From positions 54,144 through 118,143 of the forward strand of contig JAFGFE010000002.1 of assembly GCA_016931225.1 (NCBI GenBank): a stretch of DNA of 64,000 nucleotides, read 5' to 3'. The notes below the pieces were generated by a model that saw only the letters and a program-made list of their open reading frames with translations, ran no database searches and was not told where the DNA came from. This document shows positions 28,111 through 36,337 of the stretch, piece after piece. Source of the DNA: Candidatus Zymogenaceae bacterium (GTDB taxonomy: Bacteria > Desulfobacterota > Zymogenia > Zymogenales > Zymogenaceae). Numbering within the stretch: the first letter of the stretch is position 1; each line of letters opens with the position of its first letter. A program made the position numbers and the translations under genes.

Positions 28111-29145
28111 ATGAACGAAATGGCCGAAAAGAACAGACTCCTCAATGACCGTGAGCGAGAGGAAAAGAAAACAGAGCTGTCGTCGCTGCCGACGATTCTC
28201 CAGGTGGAGCTCTCCGCCGACTGCAACCTGACCTGTTCGATCTGTGCGAGAAACGAATTTCCCTACGGACCGGGCAGCCTTCCGATTTCTCTCTTCGACA
28301 CGTTGACGTTTCTCTTCCCCAGCCTCGAGAAGCTGATCCTCCACGGATACGGCGAGCCCCTGGCCCACCCGGAGTTTCAAACGGTCATGGGGCGGGTTGC
28401 CGGATTCGCCTGTCACACGTCGTTTTACACAAACGGCACCCTCCTGTTCGGCGACAGGGCCCGAGCGATATTGGATGGAGACGTGGACGAGATCGCCGTG
28501 TCCATAGATACCCCCGACCCGAAGCGGTTCGAGGACATCCGTACCGGCGCATCGTTTCGGCGTGTGACGGAAAACGTCAGAAGCTTCATTGAATCCCGTA
28601 ACGCGCGGGGCATGAAAACACCCCGGATCGTGATCGCCGCCGTGGCGATGAATGAGACCGTGGAGGATCTTGCGAAATTAACGGAGTTTGTGGCCGACCT
28701 GGGCGCCGACGTCATCGAGGTAAACTACCTGATGGCGTACAAGGAGGAGCTGGTGAGAAGGAGTCTCTTTTTCGACCAGGAGCGGGCGAACCGCGCCCTG
28801 GAGGAGGTGCGCCGTCGGGCGATTGAGCTGGGTCTGGAATCCCGCCTGCCCGAGCCCTTCTCTCTGGGGTCTCAGGCGCCCCAAAAACAGGAGGAATTCT
28901 TCTGCCCCCGACTCTATGATTTCTCCTATATCGGGTATGACGGGAACGTCAGGCCCTGCTGTTTTCCCCTCCTCTATCTCGGCAATATCGCCGATGAGGG
29001 GTTCCTCGATATCTGGAACAATCAGGCATACCAGAAGCTGAGGAAGTCATTTGCCGATGGATCGCCTCCTTCCTTTTGTATTGAGTGTCTCTCCGGCACG
29101 TATACCGACGTGGACAGCAGGAAGTGCCATATTTCCTGTGAGTGA
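28111..29145 (+). CDS. Radical SAM/SPASM domain protein
   Basis: 344 residues from ATG 28111; the frame extends upstream through the end of the M20 gene without similarity. Cluster motif C38-x3-C42-x2-C45 in SADCNLTCSICARNEF. GYGEPLAHPEF is the SAM glycine region. The C-terminal SPASM segment has Cys in FCPRLYDFSYIGYDGNVRPCC and near the end (CIECLSGTYTD, CHISC), for auxiliary clusters. Such proteins mature peptides or modify sugars and other small molecules. No obvious precursor peptide lies next to it, so substrate unknown. Confidence 0.85.
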   Translation: MNEMAEKNRLLNDREREEKKTELSSLPTILQVELSADCNLTCSICARNEFPYGPGSLPISLFDTLTFLFPSLEKLILHGYGEPLAHPEFQTVMGRVAGFACHTSFYTNGTLLFGDRARAILDGDVDEIAVSIDTPDPKRFEDIRTGASFRRVTENVRSFIESRNARGMKTPRIVIAAVAMNETVEDLAKLTEFVADLGADVIEVNYLMAYKEELVRRSLFFDQERANRALEEVRRRAIELGLESRLPEPFSLGSQAPQKQEEFFCPRLYDFSYIGYDGNVRPCCFPLLYLGNIADEGFLDIWNNQAYQKLRKSFADGSPPSFCIECLSGTYTDVDSRKCHISCE

Positions 29146-29294
29146 CAATTTATCCGTCGGGGGTGAACGAAGAGAGGCGTCTCCATCCATCTGTCCGGCG
29201 AGATTTATCTTGAGATACCCTTGCTCCTGTGATAGCGTGTACGAAGCATTATGTAAGATGATGTGTGTATCTTTTTGCATGTAAGGACTCTTAT

Positions 29295-30122
29295 ATGAAA
29301 GAGCTAATACATAGAGCCGCGCGGGACATTTTCAACGCCAGGCATGTGGTCGTGTTGACCGGCGCGGGCATCAGCACCGAATCGGGCATCCCGGATTTCA
29401 GGAGCCCCGGCGGTCTCTGGGAAAAGTATGACCCGATGGAATTTCTGTATGATCGGTTTCTGGCGGATCCGAAAAGAATCTGGGAAATGAGCCTTGAAAT
29501 GAAAAAGAACGGCGACCTTGATATGGCACAGGCGAAGCCGAATCCGGCTCATCTCGCTCTGGCGGAGCTTGAGCGCATGGGACACATCAAGTGCGTGATC
29601 ACCCAGAACGTGGACAACCTGCACCAGAAGGCGGGGAGCATGGATGTCATCGAGTTTCACGGAAATATGTTGTGGGCCAAGTGCATCAAGTGTGATATCC
29701 GATATCCCCTGGAGGAAGTGGAGAAAAAGCTGGATAAACATGAGCTTCCCCCACGCTGTGAAAAATGTTCCGGTATATTGAAGCCTGACGCGGTCTTCTT
29801 TGGGGAAAGCATCCCTTCCGCTTCTCTCTACAGGTCGATTTCAGAGGCGAAGATGGCGGATGTGATGATCGTGGCGGGTACCTCTGCGGTTGTGTATCCC
29901 GCCGCCGAGCTTCCGTTTGTTGCAAAGCGCGGCGGTGGTTTCTTCTCAACGTCGGTTACGGAGCCGTCACCGAATGTCGGTGCGATAATCATCGAGGTAA
30001 ACGATGAACCCACGCAATTGACCGGACGGGTTTCGGATTATCTTCTACAGGGAAAGGTAGGGACGGTGCTCCCCGCTATTGTGGAAGCGATAGTGGAGCT
30101 GAAAGGGAGCATGGCGCACTGA
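29295..30122 (+). CDS. Sir2-family NAD-dependent protein deacylase
   Basis: 275 residues from ATG 29295 with AAGGA 8 bases upstream; the frame is open from 29265. NAD motifs GAGISTESGIPDFRS (23-37) and TQNVDNLH (103-110), catalytic His122 in EFHGN, and four zinc cysteines at 130, 133, 155 and 158. Removes acyl groups from lysines using NAD. The Tyr/Arg pair of desuccinylases is not obvious. The C-terminus has an additional insertion (GGGFFSTSVTEPSPNVG). No acetyltransferase partner adjacent. Confidence 0.9.
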   Translation: MKELIHRAARDIFNARHVVVLTGAGISTESGIPDFRSPGGLWEKYDPMEFLYDRFLADPKRIWEMSLEMKKNGDLDMAQAKPNPAHLALAELERMGHIKCVITQNVDNLHQKAGSMDVIEFHGNMLWAKCIKCDIRYPLEEVEKKLDKHELPPRCEKCSGILKPDAVFFGESIPSASLYRSISEAKMADVMIVAGTSAVVYPAAELPFVAKRGGGFFSTSVTEPSPNVGAIIIEVNDEPTQLTGRVSDYLLQGKVGTVLPAIVEAIVELKGSMAH

Positions 30123-30150
30123 ACTTTCAGGAATATCGTATGTTTTTTTG

Positions 30151-30177
30151 TGCGGGACGTCCCCAGTGATGCCCGCA
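30151..30177 (+). terminator. Possible terminator after the sirtuin gene
   Basis: TGCGGG (30151-30156) pairs with CCCGCA (30172-30177); the following bases TGTTTATTTG are only partly T. The loop is long. Confidence 0.4.
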
Positions 30178-30207
30178 TGTTTATTTGATCAGTTGTATTG
30201 TGTTTTT

Positions 30208-30236
30208 ATTGACACGCGAATGTGTCATGGGTGACA
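30208..30236. promoter_or_regulatory. Overlapping inverted repeats, possible enhancer-binding-protein site
   Basis: TGACAC-N6-GTGTCA (30210-30227) is a perfect inverted repeat. It overlaps a second one, TGTCA-N4-TGACA (30223-30236). They lie about 120-145 bases upstream of the expected start of the sigma-54 promoter at 30328, the usual distance for an activator site. A TTGACA is embedded (30209-30214) but no convincing -10 follows. Confidence 0.5.
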
Positions 30237-30263
30237 TGAAGTGAAGGTTCATACTGACGCACG

Positions 30264-30288
30264 ACATGTTTTTACCCCATAACATGTT
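30264..30288. promoter_or_regulatory. Paired ACATGT palindromes
   Basis: GACATGTT (30263-30270) and AACATGTT (30281-30288) are 18 bases apart, on nearly the same face of the helix, about 70-90 bases upstream of the sigma-54 start. Possible second regulator or IHF-region site; inference only. Confidence 0.4.
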
Positions 30289-30327
30289 GTTATTATTGAT
30301 TATTTTAACCACTCCGAGATTCGTTGT

Positions 30328-30343
30328 TGGCACATCAATTGCA
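30328..30343 (+). promoter_or_regulatory. Sigma-54 (RpoN) promoter
   Basis: TGGCAC-N5-TTGCA with the GG and GC elements at the exact -24/-12 spacing. The predicted start is near 30354, about 18 bases ahead of ATG 30372, leaving room for AAGG at 30364-30367. A perfect match to the sigma-54 consensus in an AT-rich intergenic region. Confidence 0.8.
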
Positions 30344-30371
30344 TTATTACCTTTCGAATAGATAAGGCAAT

Positions 30372-30662
30372 ATGCGCACAAAAGTCATTTCAAATGGCGG
30401 TTGCGCTCCCTATACTTGTTCTTGGAAAGAATTATATATGACCGCGAAGACACAAAAAGTTTCAGGGAACGGCAAAAATACGTCGAACGGTTGCAGCACG
30501 CGTATGAGCAAAAACGGGAATGGGTACAAGGGAATGGAATTGATGGCCAAAACACTTTTTCGGGACCTGAAAAGCTCCGGATACGACCTCGGCCAGATTC
30601 TCGATTTTTCAGGAAAGCTCATCGAGTTCGTTCATGATGAGATAGCCTCGCCGGAAAATTAA
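30372..30662 (+). CDS. Small unknown protein under sigma-54 control
   Basis: 96 residues, not recognised. Residues 1-55 are polar and rich in N, G, K and T, apparently disordered, with three Cys. Residues about 56-93 (MELMAKTLFRDLKSSGYDL, then GQILDFSGKLIEFVHDEI) are predicted amphipathic helix-turn-helix. ATG 30372 is preferred because it sits just behind the sigma-54 promoter with AAGG upstream; ATG 30438 is an alternative that would keep only the last 74 residues. It stands alone between promoter and terminator. Could be a small regulator or stress/adaptor protein; no function assigned. Confidence 0.6.
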   Translation: MRTKVISNGGCAPYTCSWKELYMTAKTQKVSGNGKNTSNGCSTRMSKNGNGYKGMELMAKTLFRDLKSSGYDLGQILDFSGKLIEFVHDEIASPEN

Positions 30663-31195
30663 GTTTCAAATACAGTTGTGTATTCGTAGGGTTTTAACAT
30701 ATCGTTTTTAACCCGTGCCATATGTTCAAGCCTTCACATATCTTCACCTCCGCCCGATTTTCTATAATCGGGCTTTTTGTATGCCGAAAATTGTCTTCAA
30801 AATAGTCTTGCCATCACGGCACAAATTGGTATACACTACTTATTTGCGGGTGAGTGCGTCCATTCATATACGGCTGTGTGGGAAATATGTGTGGACGGGA
30901 CTTGTACACACCATGGAATGAAAAGCCGAGGGAATGAGGGAGTAAGGAGGGCGGGGTCGTGAGGGAGGATCACCGCTTCAGGTGAGTTCGGATGTGTCCC
31001 CCTCAGGGTAAAGTGGGGGAGGAGGTGTGCGTCACGCTTGAGGAGTCGCTTCCGGTCGCACGACGGATCCTCCACGGCCGTGTTCCGAATACGGAGAAAT
31101 CTCATCCGAGTGCCGTGTGTGGTGTGTGCCGTGTTTATATTCGGGAGATACGGTACGACGACCGACAGGATCGCGCAGGAAAGAAAGGAATAGCC
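30663..31195 (+). other. 533-bp gap between the small gene and tpiA
   Basis: Contains the terminator at 30752-30778. The rest has no convincing gene; the short open frames have no start context or composition like their neighbours. From about 30920 to 31030 the plus strand is rich in G runs (AGGAGGGCGGGG, GGGGGAGGAGG). No clear promoter was found for tpiA, which nonetheless has a good ribosome site. Confidence 0.5.
30752..30778 (+). terminator. Rho-independent terminator of the small sigma-54 gene
   Basis: GCCCGATT (30752-30759) pairs perfectly with AATCGGGC (30766-30773) around a 6-base loop, followed by five T. It leaves a 90-base 3' untranslated region. Confidence 0.85.
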
Positions 31196-31960
31196 ATGAC
31201 ACGAAAAAAACTGATCGCGGGAAACTGGAAAATGAACCTTACGCTGTCGGAAGCCATGGACCTCGCAGAAGAGCTTGTAAGGCGTATCGGGTCTGTGACT
31301 GATGTGGACACGGCTATCGCCCCCAATTTCACGGTATTGTATCCAATTTCCGAGATCATCTCGAAGTCGAACATAAAGCTGAGCGGACAGAACCTGCACG
31401 AGGAACAGAAAGGCGCCTTTACCGGGGAGACGTCGGCGAAGATGCTGACGGCGGTGGGGGCACAGATGGTGATAATCGGGCATTCCGAGAGAAGGAAGAT
31501 CTACGGCGAGGGGGATGTGCTGATTAACAGGAAGATCACCGCCGCCCTGGCGGAGGGCCTCGTACCCATTGTCTGCGTGGGAGAGGATCTTTCCCAGCGT
31601 GAAGCGGGGCGGGCGGAAGATATCGTGAAGGCGCAGGTGGAGGGGGCGTTCAGCGGCATGGACGCGAAGACGATTTCCCGAACCGTACTGGCATACGAGC
31701 CGGTGTGGGCCATCGGCACCGGAAAGACGGCGACGCCCGACCAGGCCCAGGATATGCATCGGTGTATCCGTGAGCTGCTTTTGAATAGTTATGATAAAAA
31801 TGTTGCAAACAATATGAGAATATTGTATGGTGGTAGTGTTACCCCGGATAACGCCCATGGGCTGATGACACAGCCGGATATCGACGGCGCACTGGTGGGA
31901 GGCGCGAGCCTCAAGGCGGATTCCTTTGAGGGAATCGTGAAATACCAGGCGGGGGCGTGA
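31196..31960 (+). CDS. tpiA: Triosephosphate isomerase
   Basis: 254 residues from ATG 31196 with AAGGAA upstream; the frame is open from 30992 but MTRKKLIAGNWKMNLT is the standard start. Catalytic Lys in NWKMN, His in IIGHSERR, Glu in AYEPVWAIGTG, and the phosphate loop YGGSVTPDNA...GALVGGASL. Interconverts DHAP and glyceraldehyde-3-phosphate. gap and pgk, which often precede tpiA-secG, are absent here. Confidence 0.97.
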   Translation: MTRKKLIAGNWKMNLTLSEAMDLAEELVRRIGSVTDVDTAIAPNFTVLYPISEIISKSNIKLSGQNLHEEQKGAFTGETSAKMLTAVGAQMVIIGHSERRKIYGEGDVLINRKITAALAEGLVPIVCVGEDLSQREAGRAEDIVKAQVEGAFSGMDAKTISRTVLAYEPVWAIGTGKTATPDQAQDMHRCIRELLLNSYDKNVANNMRILYGGSVTPDNAHGLMTQPDIDGALVGGASLKADSFEGIVKYQAGA

Positions 31961-32010
31961 GGGGGGTGTGAAATGGGGGGAGATGGGTGAGAGAGAGGGG
32001 AGGCAGGGGT
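31951..32010 (+). other. G-run cluster between tpiA and secG
   Basis: Plus-strand G runs of 5, 6, 6, 3, 4 and 4 at 31951, 31961, 31975, 31985, 31997 and 32006, with spacers of 5-9 bases. Meets the loose pattern for a G-quadruplex in the transcript or coding strand. It spans the tpiA stop and the intergenic space. Confidence 0.5.
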
Positions 32011-32062
32011 GTGTTGATTGTGTTCGGGGTATGAGAGGATAGAGAAACAGGAGAATGTCTCG

Positions 32063-32383
32063 ATGACGATAATCGCAACAATATTGCATGTGCTGGTATG
32101 TATTGCGCTGATTATGATCGTGCTGCTGCAGACCGGCAAGGGATCAGATATGGGCGCGGCGTTCGGCGGCTCCAGCCAGACACTGTTCGGAAGCACCGGC
32201 CCGGTTACGTTCTTGAACAAGCTGACCACAGTGGCGGCGATTCTGTTTATGCTCACAAGCCTCGGTCTCGCTTACTTTACATCGAGTATGGGTTCGTCGT
32301 CCCTCATGCGCGATCTGGGCGATAGACCCGGCGTGGAGGAAGAGCTGCCGGATGTCCCGGATATACCGTTTGGAGACGAATAA
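32063..32383 (+). CDS. secG: Preprotein translocase subunit SecG
   Basis: 106 residues. Two membrane helices (about 3-25 and 52-72) separated by the conserved cytoplasmic loop LLQTGKGSDMGAAFGGSSQTLFGSTG. The C-terminal tail is acidic. ATG 32063 has AGGAGA upstream. Part of SecYEG; tpiA-secG adjacency is widespread, and tRNA-Leu directly downstream is also a common arrangement. Confidence 0.95.
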   Translation: MTIIATILHVLVCIALIMIVLLQTGKGSDMGAAFGGSSQTLFGSTGPVTFLNKLTTVAAILFMLTSLGLAYFTSSMGSSSLMRDLGDRPGVEEELPDVPDIPFGDE

Positions 32384-32411
32384 AAATCACGTTTTCGTGA
32401 TGCGAATTGGC

Positions 32412-32440
32412 TTGACACTGAGGAGCGTAATCGGTTACAG
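32412..32440 (+). promoter_or_regulatory. Possible promoter of tRNA-Leu
   Basis: TTGACA (32412-32417), 17 bases, TTACAG (32435-32440), 16 bases before the tRNA. Good -35, poor -10. Confidence 0.5.
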
Positions 32441-32456
32441 TACGCAAAATTTTCGT

Positions 32457-32542
32457 GCCGAAGTGGTGGAACTGGTAGACACGCCATCTTGAGGGGGTGG
32501 TGGGCGACGCCTGTGCGGGTTCGAATCCCGCCTTCGGCACCA
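32457..32542 (+). tRNA. tRNA-Leu (anticodon GAG)
   Basis: 86 bases with a long variable arm and encoded CCA. Acceptor GCCGAAG/CTTCGGC. Anticodon stem CCATC/GGTGG with loop TTGAGGG, so the anticodon is GAG. T stem GCGGG/CCCGC with TTCGAAT. Variable arm around TGGGCGACGCCTG. Confidence 0.96.
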
Positions 32543-32557
32543 ATATTCAATAATACA

Positions 32558-32582
32558 GGTCGGCGGTATGCCGGCCTTTTTT
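32558..32582 (+). terminator. Terminator after tRNA-Leu
   Basis: GGTCGGC (32558-32564) pairs with GCCGGCC (32570-32576) with one G-T pair, followed by six T. Confidence 0.85.
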
Positions 32583-32664
32583 CATGATAGACCGGGAAGG
32601 GTCGTGGGCATCTAATGATTCCGATGCAGTAAAAACCCCCGTTTCATCTCATTATGTTTCCTGA

Positions 32665-32693
32665 TTGTGGAAACGGATTCACTGTGATATATT
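32665..32693 (+). promoter_or_regulatory. Promoter of the DUF362 cluster
   Basis: TTGTGG (32665-32670), 17 bases, TATATT (32688-32693). It predicts an untranslated leader of about 65 bases. Confidence 0.55.
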
Positions 32694-32719
32694 CTTTATC
32701 AAAATTTTCAACGAATCAC

Positions 32720-32744
32720 CGCCCATCACTTGGAGTGGTGGGTG
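32720..32744 (+). promoter_or_regulatory. Leader hairpin before the DUF362 gene
   Basis: CGCCCATCACT (32720-32730) pairs with AGTGGTGGGTG (32734-32744) around a 3-base loop, including two G-T pairs. No T run follows, so it is not a terminator; it sits 13 bases ahead of the AGAGGAGG ribosome site and could affect translation or message stability. Confidence 0.45.
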
Positions 32745-32766
32745 CGTCGGCAACAGAGGAGGCACC

Positions 32767-34146
32767 ATGAGCACGCAGACCGCCGTATCCATTGTTCGGG
32801 GTGAAATCCCCCTTACCGAAAAGGATGTTCACACACTGGTTACTGAAGCCCTGGACCTGATCGGGGGCATCGGCGCGTTTGTGAAAAAGGGCGATACGGT
32901 GGCGATCAAGCCAAATCTCTTCGCCCCCTACCCGCCCCCCGTATCCGTCGACCGCCGGGTGATCGGCGCTGTGACAAAGCTGTGCCGAAAGGCGGGGGCA
33001 AAAAGGGTGGTGGTCATCGAGGGGGTGAGTGTGGGAAGCCTTATCAAGCGGGTGAATATCGATAAAAAGGACGCACAGCGGGGAATCAATCGGGGGATGA
33101 CGACGCTGGAGGTGATGCGTCTCTTGGGCGTCACCCGCTCCGTGGAGGCCGCCGGGGGGGAGGTGATGGGAGTAGAGGACGCACCGACCGGGCGACTCCC
33201 GGTACCCGACGGCAAGGTGCTTCATTTTATTGATTATCCCGAGATCATCAAAAATGCGGATGTGTTTATCGATCTGCCAGCCCTGAAAACCCACACCATG
33301 ACCATGGTGACCCTCGGCGTGAAAAACCTCCAGGGCATTCTCACGGAGGGGGATCGATACCTGGGTCATCGGGACGATCTTGATCAACACCTGGTCGATA
33401 TCCTCAAGGTCAGAAAACCGGACCTGACTCTGGTTGACGGATTGATCGGCATGGAGGGTATGGGGGCGGGGGAGAGCGGAACCCCCGTCGAGATGGGATT
33501 GATCCTGGCGGGAGAGGACGTGGTGGCGGTGGATACGGTCGCAAGCCGGCTCATGGGCATTCAGAACCCGGGCGTGGTCGGGACCACCCGGATCGCCGCA
33601 CATGACGGCATCGGAACGATGGATCTCAGGGCCATCGAGGTGAGGGGATGTTCCATCGACGAGGTCTCGCGATCGTTTCTGTTGCCCTACAATTTTACCC
33701 AGCCGATTGAATCGTTCGTCACCGGCGTCTATCCGAATGTGGATGTCTTCATCGGCGGGGCGTGCCCGTCGTGCTGGCTCATGTCCGCGATGGTGCTCCG
33801 AAACCTGGCGCGGATAGAGGAGGGGGCGGCCCTGATCGTGGGCGTCGATCCCAAGATTCCTCCGGACAAAGAATGGGATTTCAAGAATACGTTTCTTCTG
33901 GGGGACTGCGCCATCGGTTCTTCCGGCCCCGTCCGGGAAATCAGGAACCGAATCACCCTGGAGGGGCATGATACGTTCCTCTACGGCTGTCTCCCCTATC
34001 AACAGGCCATGATCAAGCTCGAGGATCTCCTCGTTGAACGGGGAGTGATAACGAAGGAAGAGCTGATCCAGAAGGCCGAGATGAACCGTACCCGCTTTTT
34101 CGACTATTACCGGGAAAAAGACCCGGCCTGGGAACCGGAGATATAA
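32767..34146 (+). CDS. DUF362 domain protein
   Basis: 459 residues from ATG 32767, which has a near-perfect AGAGGAGG site; the frame is open from 32665. VAIKPNLFAPYPPPVSVDRRVIGAVTKLCRKAGAKRVVVIEG and the later NADVFIDLPALKTHTMTMVTLGVKNLQGIL are characteristic of DUF362. The C-terminal third (from about residue 320) has several Cys (GGACPSCW, DCAIGSSGP, GCLPYQQ) and resembles no ferredoxin motif. Family function unknown; members are frequent in anaerobes. Leads the cluster with the FGGY kinase. Confidence 0.82.
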   Translation: MSTQTAVSIVRGEIPLTEKDVHTLVTEALDLIGGIGAFVKKGDTVAIKPNLFAPYPPPVSVDRRVIGAVTKLCRKAGAKRVVVIEGVSVGSLIKRVNIDKKDAQRGINRGMTTLEVMRLLGVTRSVEAAGGEVMGVEDAPTGRLPVPDGKVLHFIDYPEIIKNADVFIDLPALKTHTMTMVTLGVKNLQGILTEGDRYLGHRDDLDQHLVDILKVRKPDLTLVDGLIGMEGMGAGESGTPVEMGLILAGEDVVAVDTVASRLMGIQNPGVVGTTRIAAHDGIGTMDLRAIEVRGCSIDEVSRSFLLPYNFTQPIESFVTGVYPNVDVFIGGACPSCWLMSAMVLRNLARIEEGAALIVGVDPKIPPDKEWDFKNTFLLGDCAIGSSGPVREIRNRITLEGHDTFLYGCLPYQQAMIKLEDLLVERGVITKEELIQKAEMNRTRFFDYYREKDPAWEPEI

Positions 34147-34186
34147 CGAGACATATTCCACTTTTTTATATAAAGGACGTCGTATC

Positions 34187-35743
34187 ATGGATAAAGAATT
34201 CATCATCGCCGTCGACAGCGGCACGCAGAGCATTCGGGCGATCGTGTATGATCACTCGGGGAAGGAAATCGCCAAATCCCAGCTCGATTTGGACCCCTAT
34301 TTTTCCGTCAATCCCGGATGGGCGGAGCAGAGTCCCGACGACTACTGGACGAAATTCTGTCGTGTGGTCAAAGAAGTAATGACGCATAAGGACGTGGATC
34401 CGAAAAAGGTCTGCGGTCTGGGCATCACGACCCAGCGGGGATGCATCATCCCGATGGATAAGGACGGAACGCCGCTCCGTAACTGCATCATTTGGCTGGA
34501 TCAGCGTTTTACCGAGGATCCCCCGCCGGTGGATTGGAAGATAAAGGCGCTGTTTACGGTTATCGGAAAGGCGGAGCTGATCAGGCTCATACAGAAGAAT
34601 TCAAAGTTCACCTGGATCTATACCTACGAGCCGGACGTCTATAAGAAGACCCATATCTTCGGACAGATCACCACCTTTTTCGTCAAGAAACTCACCGATT
34701 CGTTTCATGATTGCGCGTCCATGTATGTCGGATACTGGCCGCTGGAATCGAAGAAATTCGACTGGTACGGCATCGACGGCATCCTGGACGTTTTTTGCAT
34801 CGGTCGTGATCAGCTGCCGACCCTCTTCAAGCCGAACGAGGTCGTGGGGCATGTAACGAAAAAGGCCGCGAGTGAGACCGGTCTCCCCGAGGGGCTGCCG
34901 GTCGTCATCGGTGCCGGGGACAAGCAGTCCGAATCCTTGGGCGCCGGGGCCATCACCCCGGATATTGGGACCATATCCTACGGCACCGCGACCACCATGG
35001 AGGTGATGACGAAGAAATTCATTGAAAGCAAGAAGCTGAATTACTTTACCTGGTGTTCCGCCCTGCCGGACGCCTGGTGCCTGGAATGCTTCATCTATCG
35101 AGGTTTCTGGATGGCCAAATGGTTCATCCAGCAGCTCGGCCACCGGGAAGCGATCGAGGCCGAAAAGCAGGGGGTCTCGCCAGAGGCGCTCCTGGACAGT
35201 GTGATTCGGGACATCCCGCCGGGCTCCATGGGCCTGATGCTGCAGCCCTATTGGACGCCGCACCCGTCCCAGAAGTTTTCAAAGGGATCCATCATCGGCT
35301 TCGGCAGCGTCCACACCCGGGCGCACATCTATCGGTCCATCCTGGAAGGCATCGCCTACGAGCTGCGCCGCTTGGGAGAGTTGGTGCAGAAGGATACAAA
35401 GGTCCCCCTGAAAGAGCTTCGGGTGGGGGGCGGCGGTTCCCGCAGCGACATGGCCGTGCAGATCGCCGCGGATGTCTTCAACCTCCCCGCAAAAAGGATG
35501 AAGATTTTCGAGAATTGCGCCATGGGCGCCGCCATAGACGCGGCGGTGGCGACCGGTATGTTCAATGGATTCGACGAGGCGGTGGCGTCCATGGTACATA
35601 CCGGCGAGGAGTTCGAGCCGATCCAAGAGAATCACAAAATATACAATGAGCTGTTCAACGATGTGTATATGAAGACCTACGGCGCCCTGGCGCCCCTCTA
35701 TCGGAGAATCGGGGATATTACCGGGTACCGCGAGGGGGATTGA
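34187..35743 (+). CDS. FGGY-family carbohydrate kinase
   Basis: 518 residues. N-terminal phosphate motif VDSGTQSIRAIVYD, ITTQRGCIIPMDKDG, IIWLDQR, then GAGDKQSESLGAGAITPDIGTISYGTATTMEV and the C-terminal VGGGGSRSDMAVQIAADVFN with adenosine-site residues. Phosphorylates a sugar or polyol with ATP; the family covers xylulose, glycerol, gluconate and others, and the substrate cannot be read here. No sugar transporter or isomerase is adjacent. AAGGAC site upstream. Confidence 0.88.
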   Translation: MDKEFIIAVDSGTQSIRAIVYDHSGKEIAKSQLDLDPYFSVNPGWAEQSPDDYWTKFCRVVKEVMTHKDVDPKKVCGLGITTQRGCIIPMDKDGTPLRNCIIWLDQRFTEDPPPVDWKIKALFTVIGKAELIRLIQKNSKFTWIYTYEPDVYKKTHIFGQITTFFVKKLTDSFHDCASMYVGYWPLESKKFDWYGIDGILDVFCIGRDQLPTLFKPNEVVGHVTKKAASETGLPEGLPVVIGAGDKQSESLGAGAITPDIGTISYGTATTMEVMTKKFIESKKLNYFTWCSALPDAWCLECFIYRGFWMAKWFIQQLGHREAIEAEKQGVSPEALLDSVIRDIPPGSMGLMLQPYWTPHPSQKFSKGSIIGFGSVHTRAHIYRSILEGIAYELRRLGELVQKDTKVPLKELRVGGGGSRSDMAVQIAADVFNLPAKRMKIFENCAMGAAIDAAVATGMFNGFDEAVASMVHTGEEFEPIQENHKIYNELFNDVYMKTYGALAPLYRRIGDITGYREGD

Positions 35744-35778
35744 GCCGTCCGGAATCGCCCGGTAAAAAGGGGAGCTAC

Positions 35779-36279
35779 ATGAAAAAACAATCGGTTAAGA
35801 TGTTCAAGATCTTTCTGGCGGCTTTATTGGCGGGGGCGGTGGCGATCTTTTCGTACACGGTCCTGGCCGTGGATGCGTCCGTCGATTGTCTTGAAAAGCC
35901 GAAATTTGAGGATGAGCCCCAGATGGGATATTACATCTGGCGGGACAAGGATGACGTCTGGCATGTCGTCACGGTGACGAAAGAAATCATGACGCTGTTT
36001 ACAGGCGATATTACGGTTACCAGGGGGACGATCGAGGAATTGAACCTGCCCGATGAAAAAAAGATGGGCTATAACGACGTTGTCCTCAATGATAACCGGG
36101 TGATTGAGTTTTCATACCTGACCGATGAGGAGCAGCTTGAGTTTGAGTTTGAGGTCGCCGGGGACGCCCCGTGCCTCAACTTCGATCTGAAGATCAATAA
36201 AAAAAGGGTGCGTCAAAACATCTTTCTTGGGGAGAAAAAGGTCAACCCAAGAAAACTTCCGTTCGCCCGATGTTATTGA
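35779..36279 (+). CDS. Secreted protein of unknown function
   Basis: 166 residues from ATG 35779 (AGGGGAG upstream); the frame extends to 35740, overlapping the kinase stop. Signal peptide MKKQSVKMFKIFLAALLAGA... ending near SYTVLA-VDA. The mature part is about 135 residues, mixed beta with two repeats of W/D-rich strand (MGYYIWRDKDDVWHVVTVT), acidic, with three Cys. No recognised domain. Placement between kinase and DUF39 suggests co-expression. Likely periplasmic or surface. Confidence 0.75.
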   Translation: MKKQSVKMFKIFLAALLAGAVAIFSYTVLAVDASVDCLEKPKFEDEPQMGYYIWRDKDDVWHVVTVTKEIMTLFTGDITVTRGTIEELNLPDEKKMGYNDVVLNDNRVIEFSYLTDEEQLEFEFEVAGDAPCLNFDLKINKKRVRQNIFLGEKKVNPRKLPFARCY

Positions 36280-36337
36280 TCCCGGGCGATGACAGGGGAT
36301 ATTCGGTACGCTCCCATCACAGATAACGAGAAGAAAT

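Noticed and set aside
30401..30637. Alternative 78-residue frame overlapping the small sigma-54 gene
   Set aside because: Highly basic, no ribosome site and no terminal helix pattern; the 30372 frame fits the promoter better.
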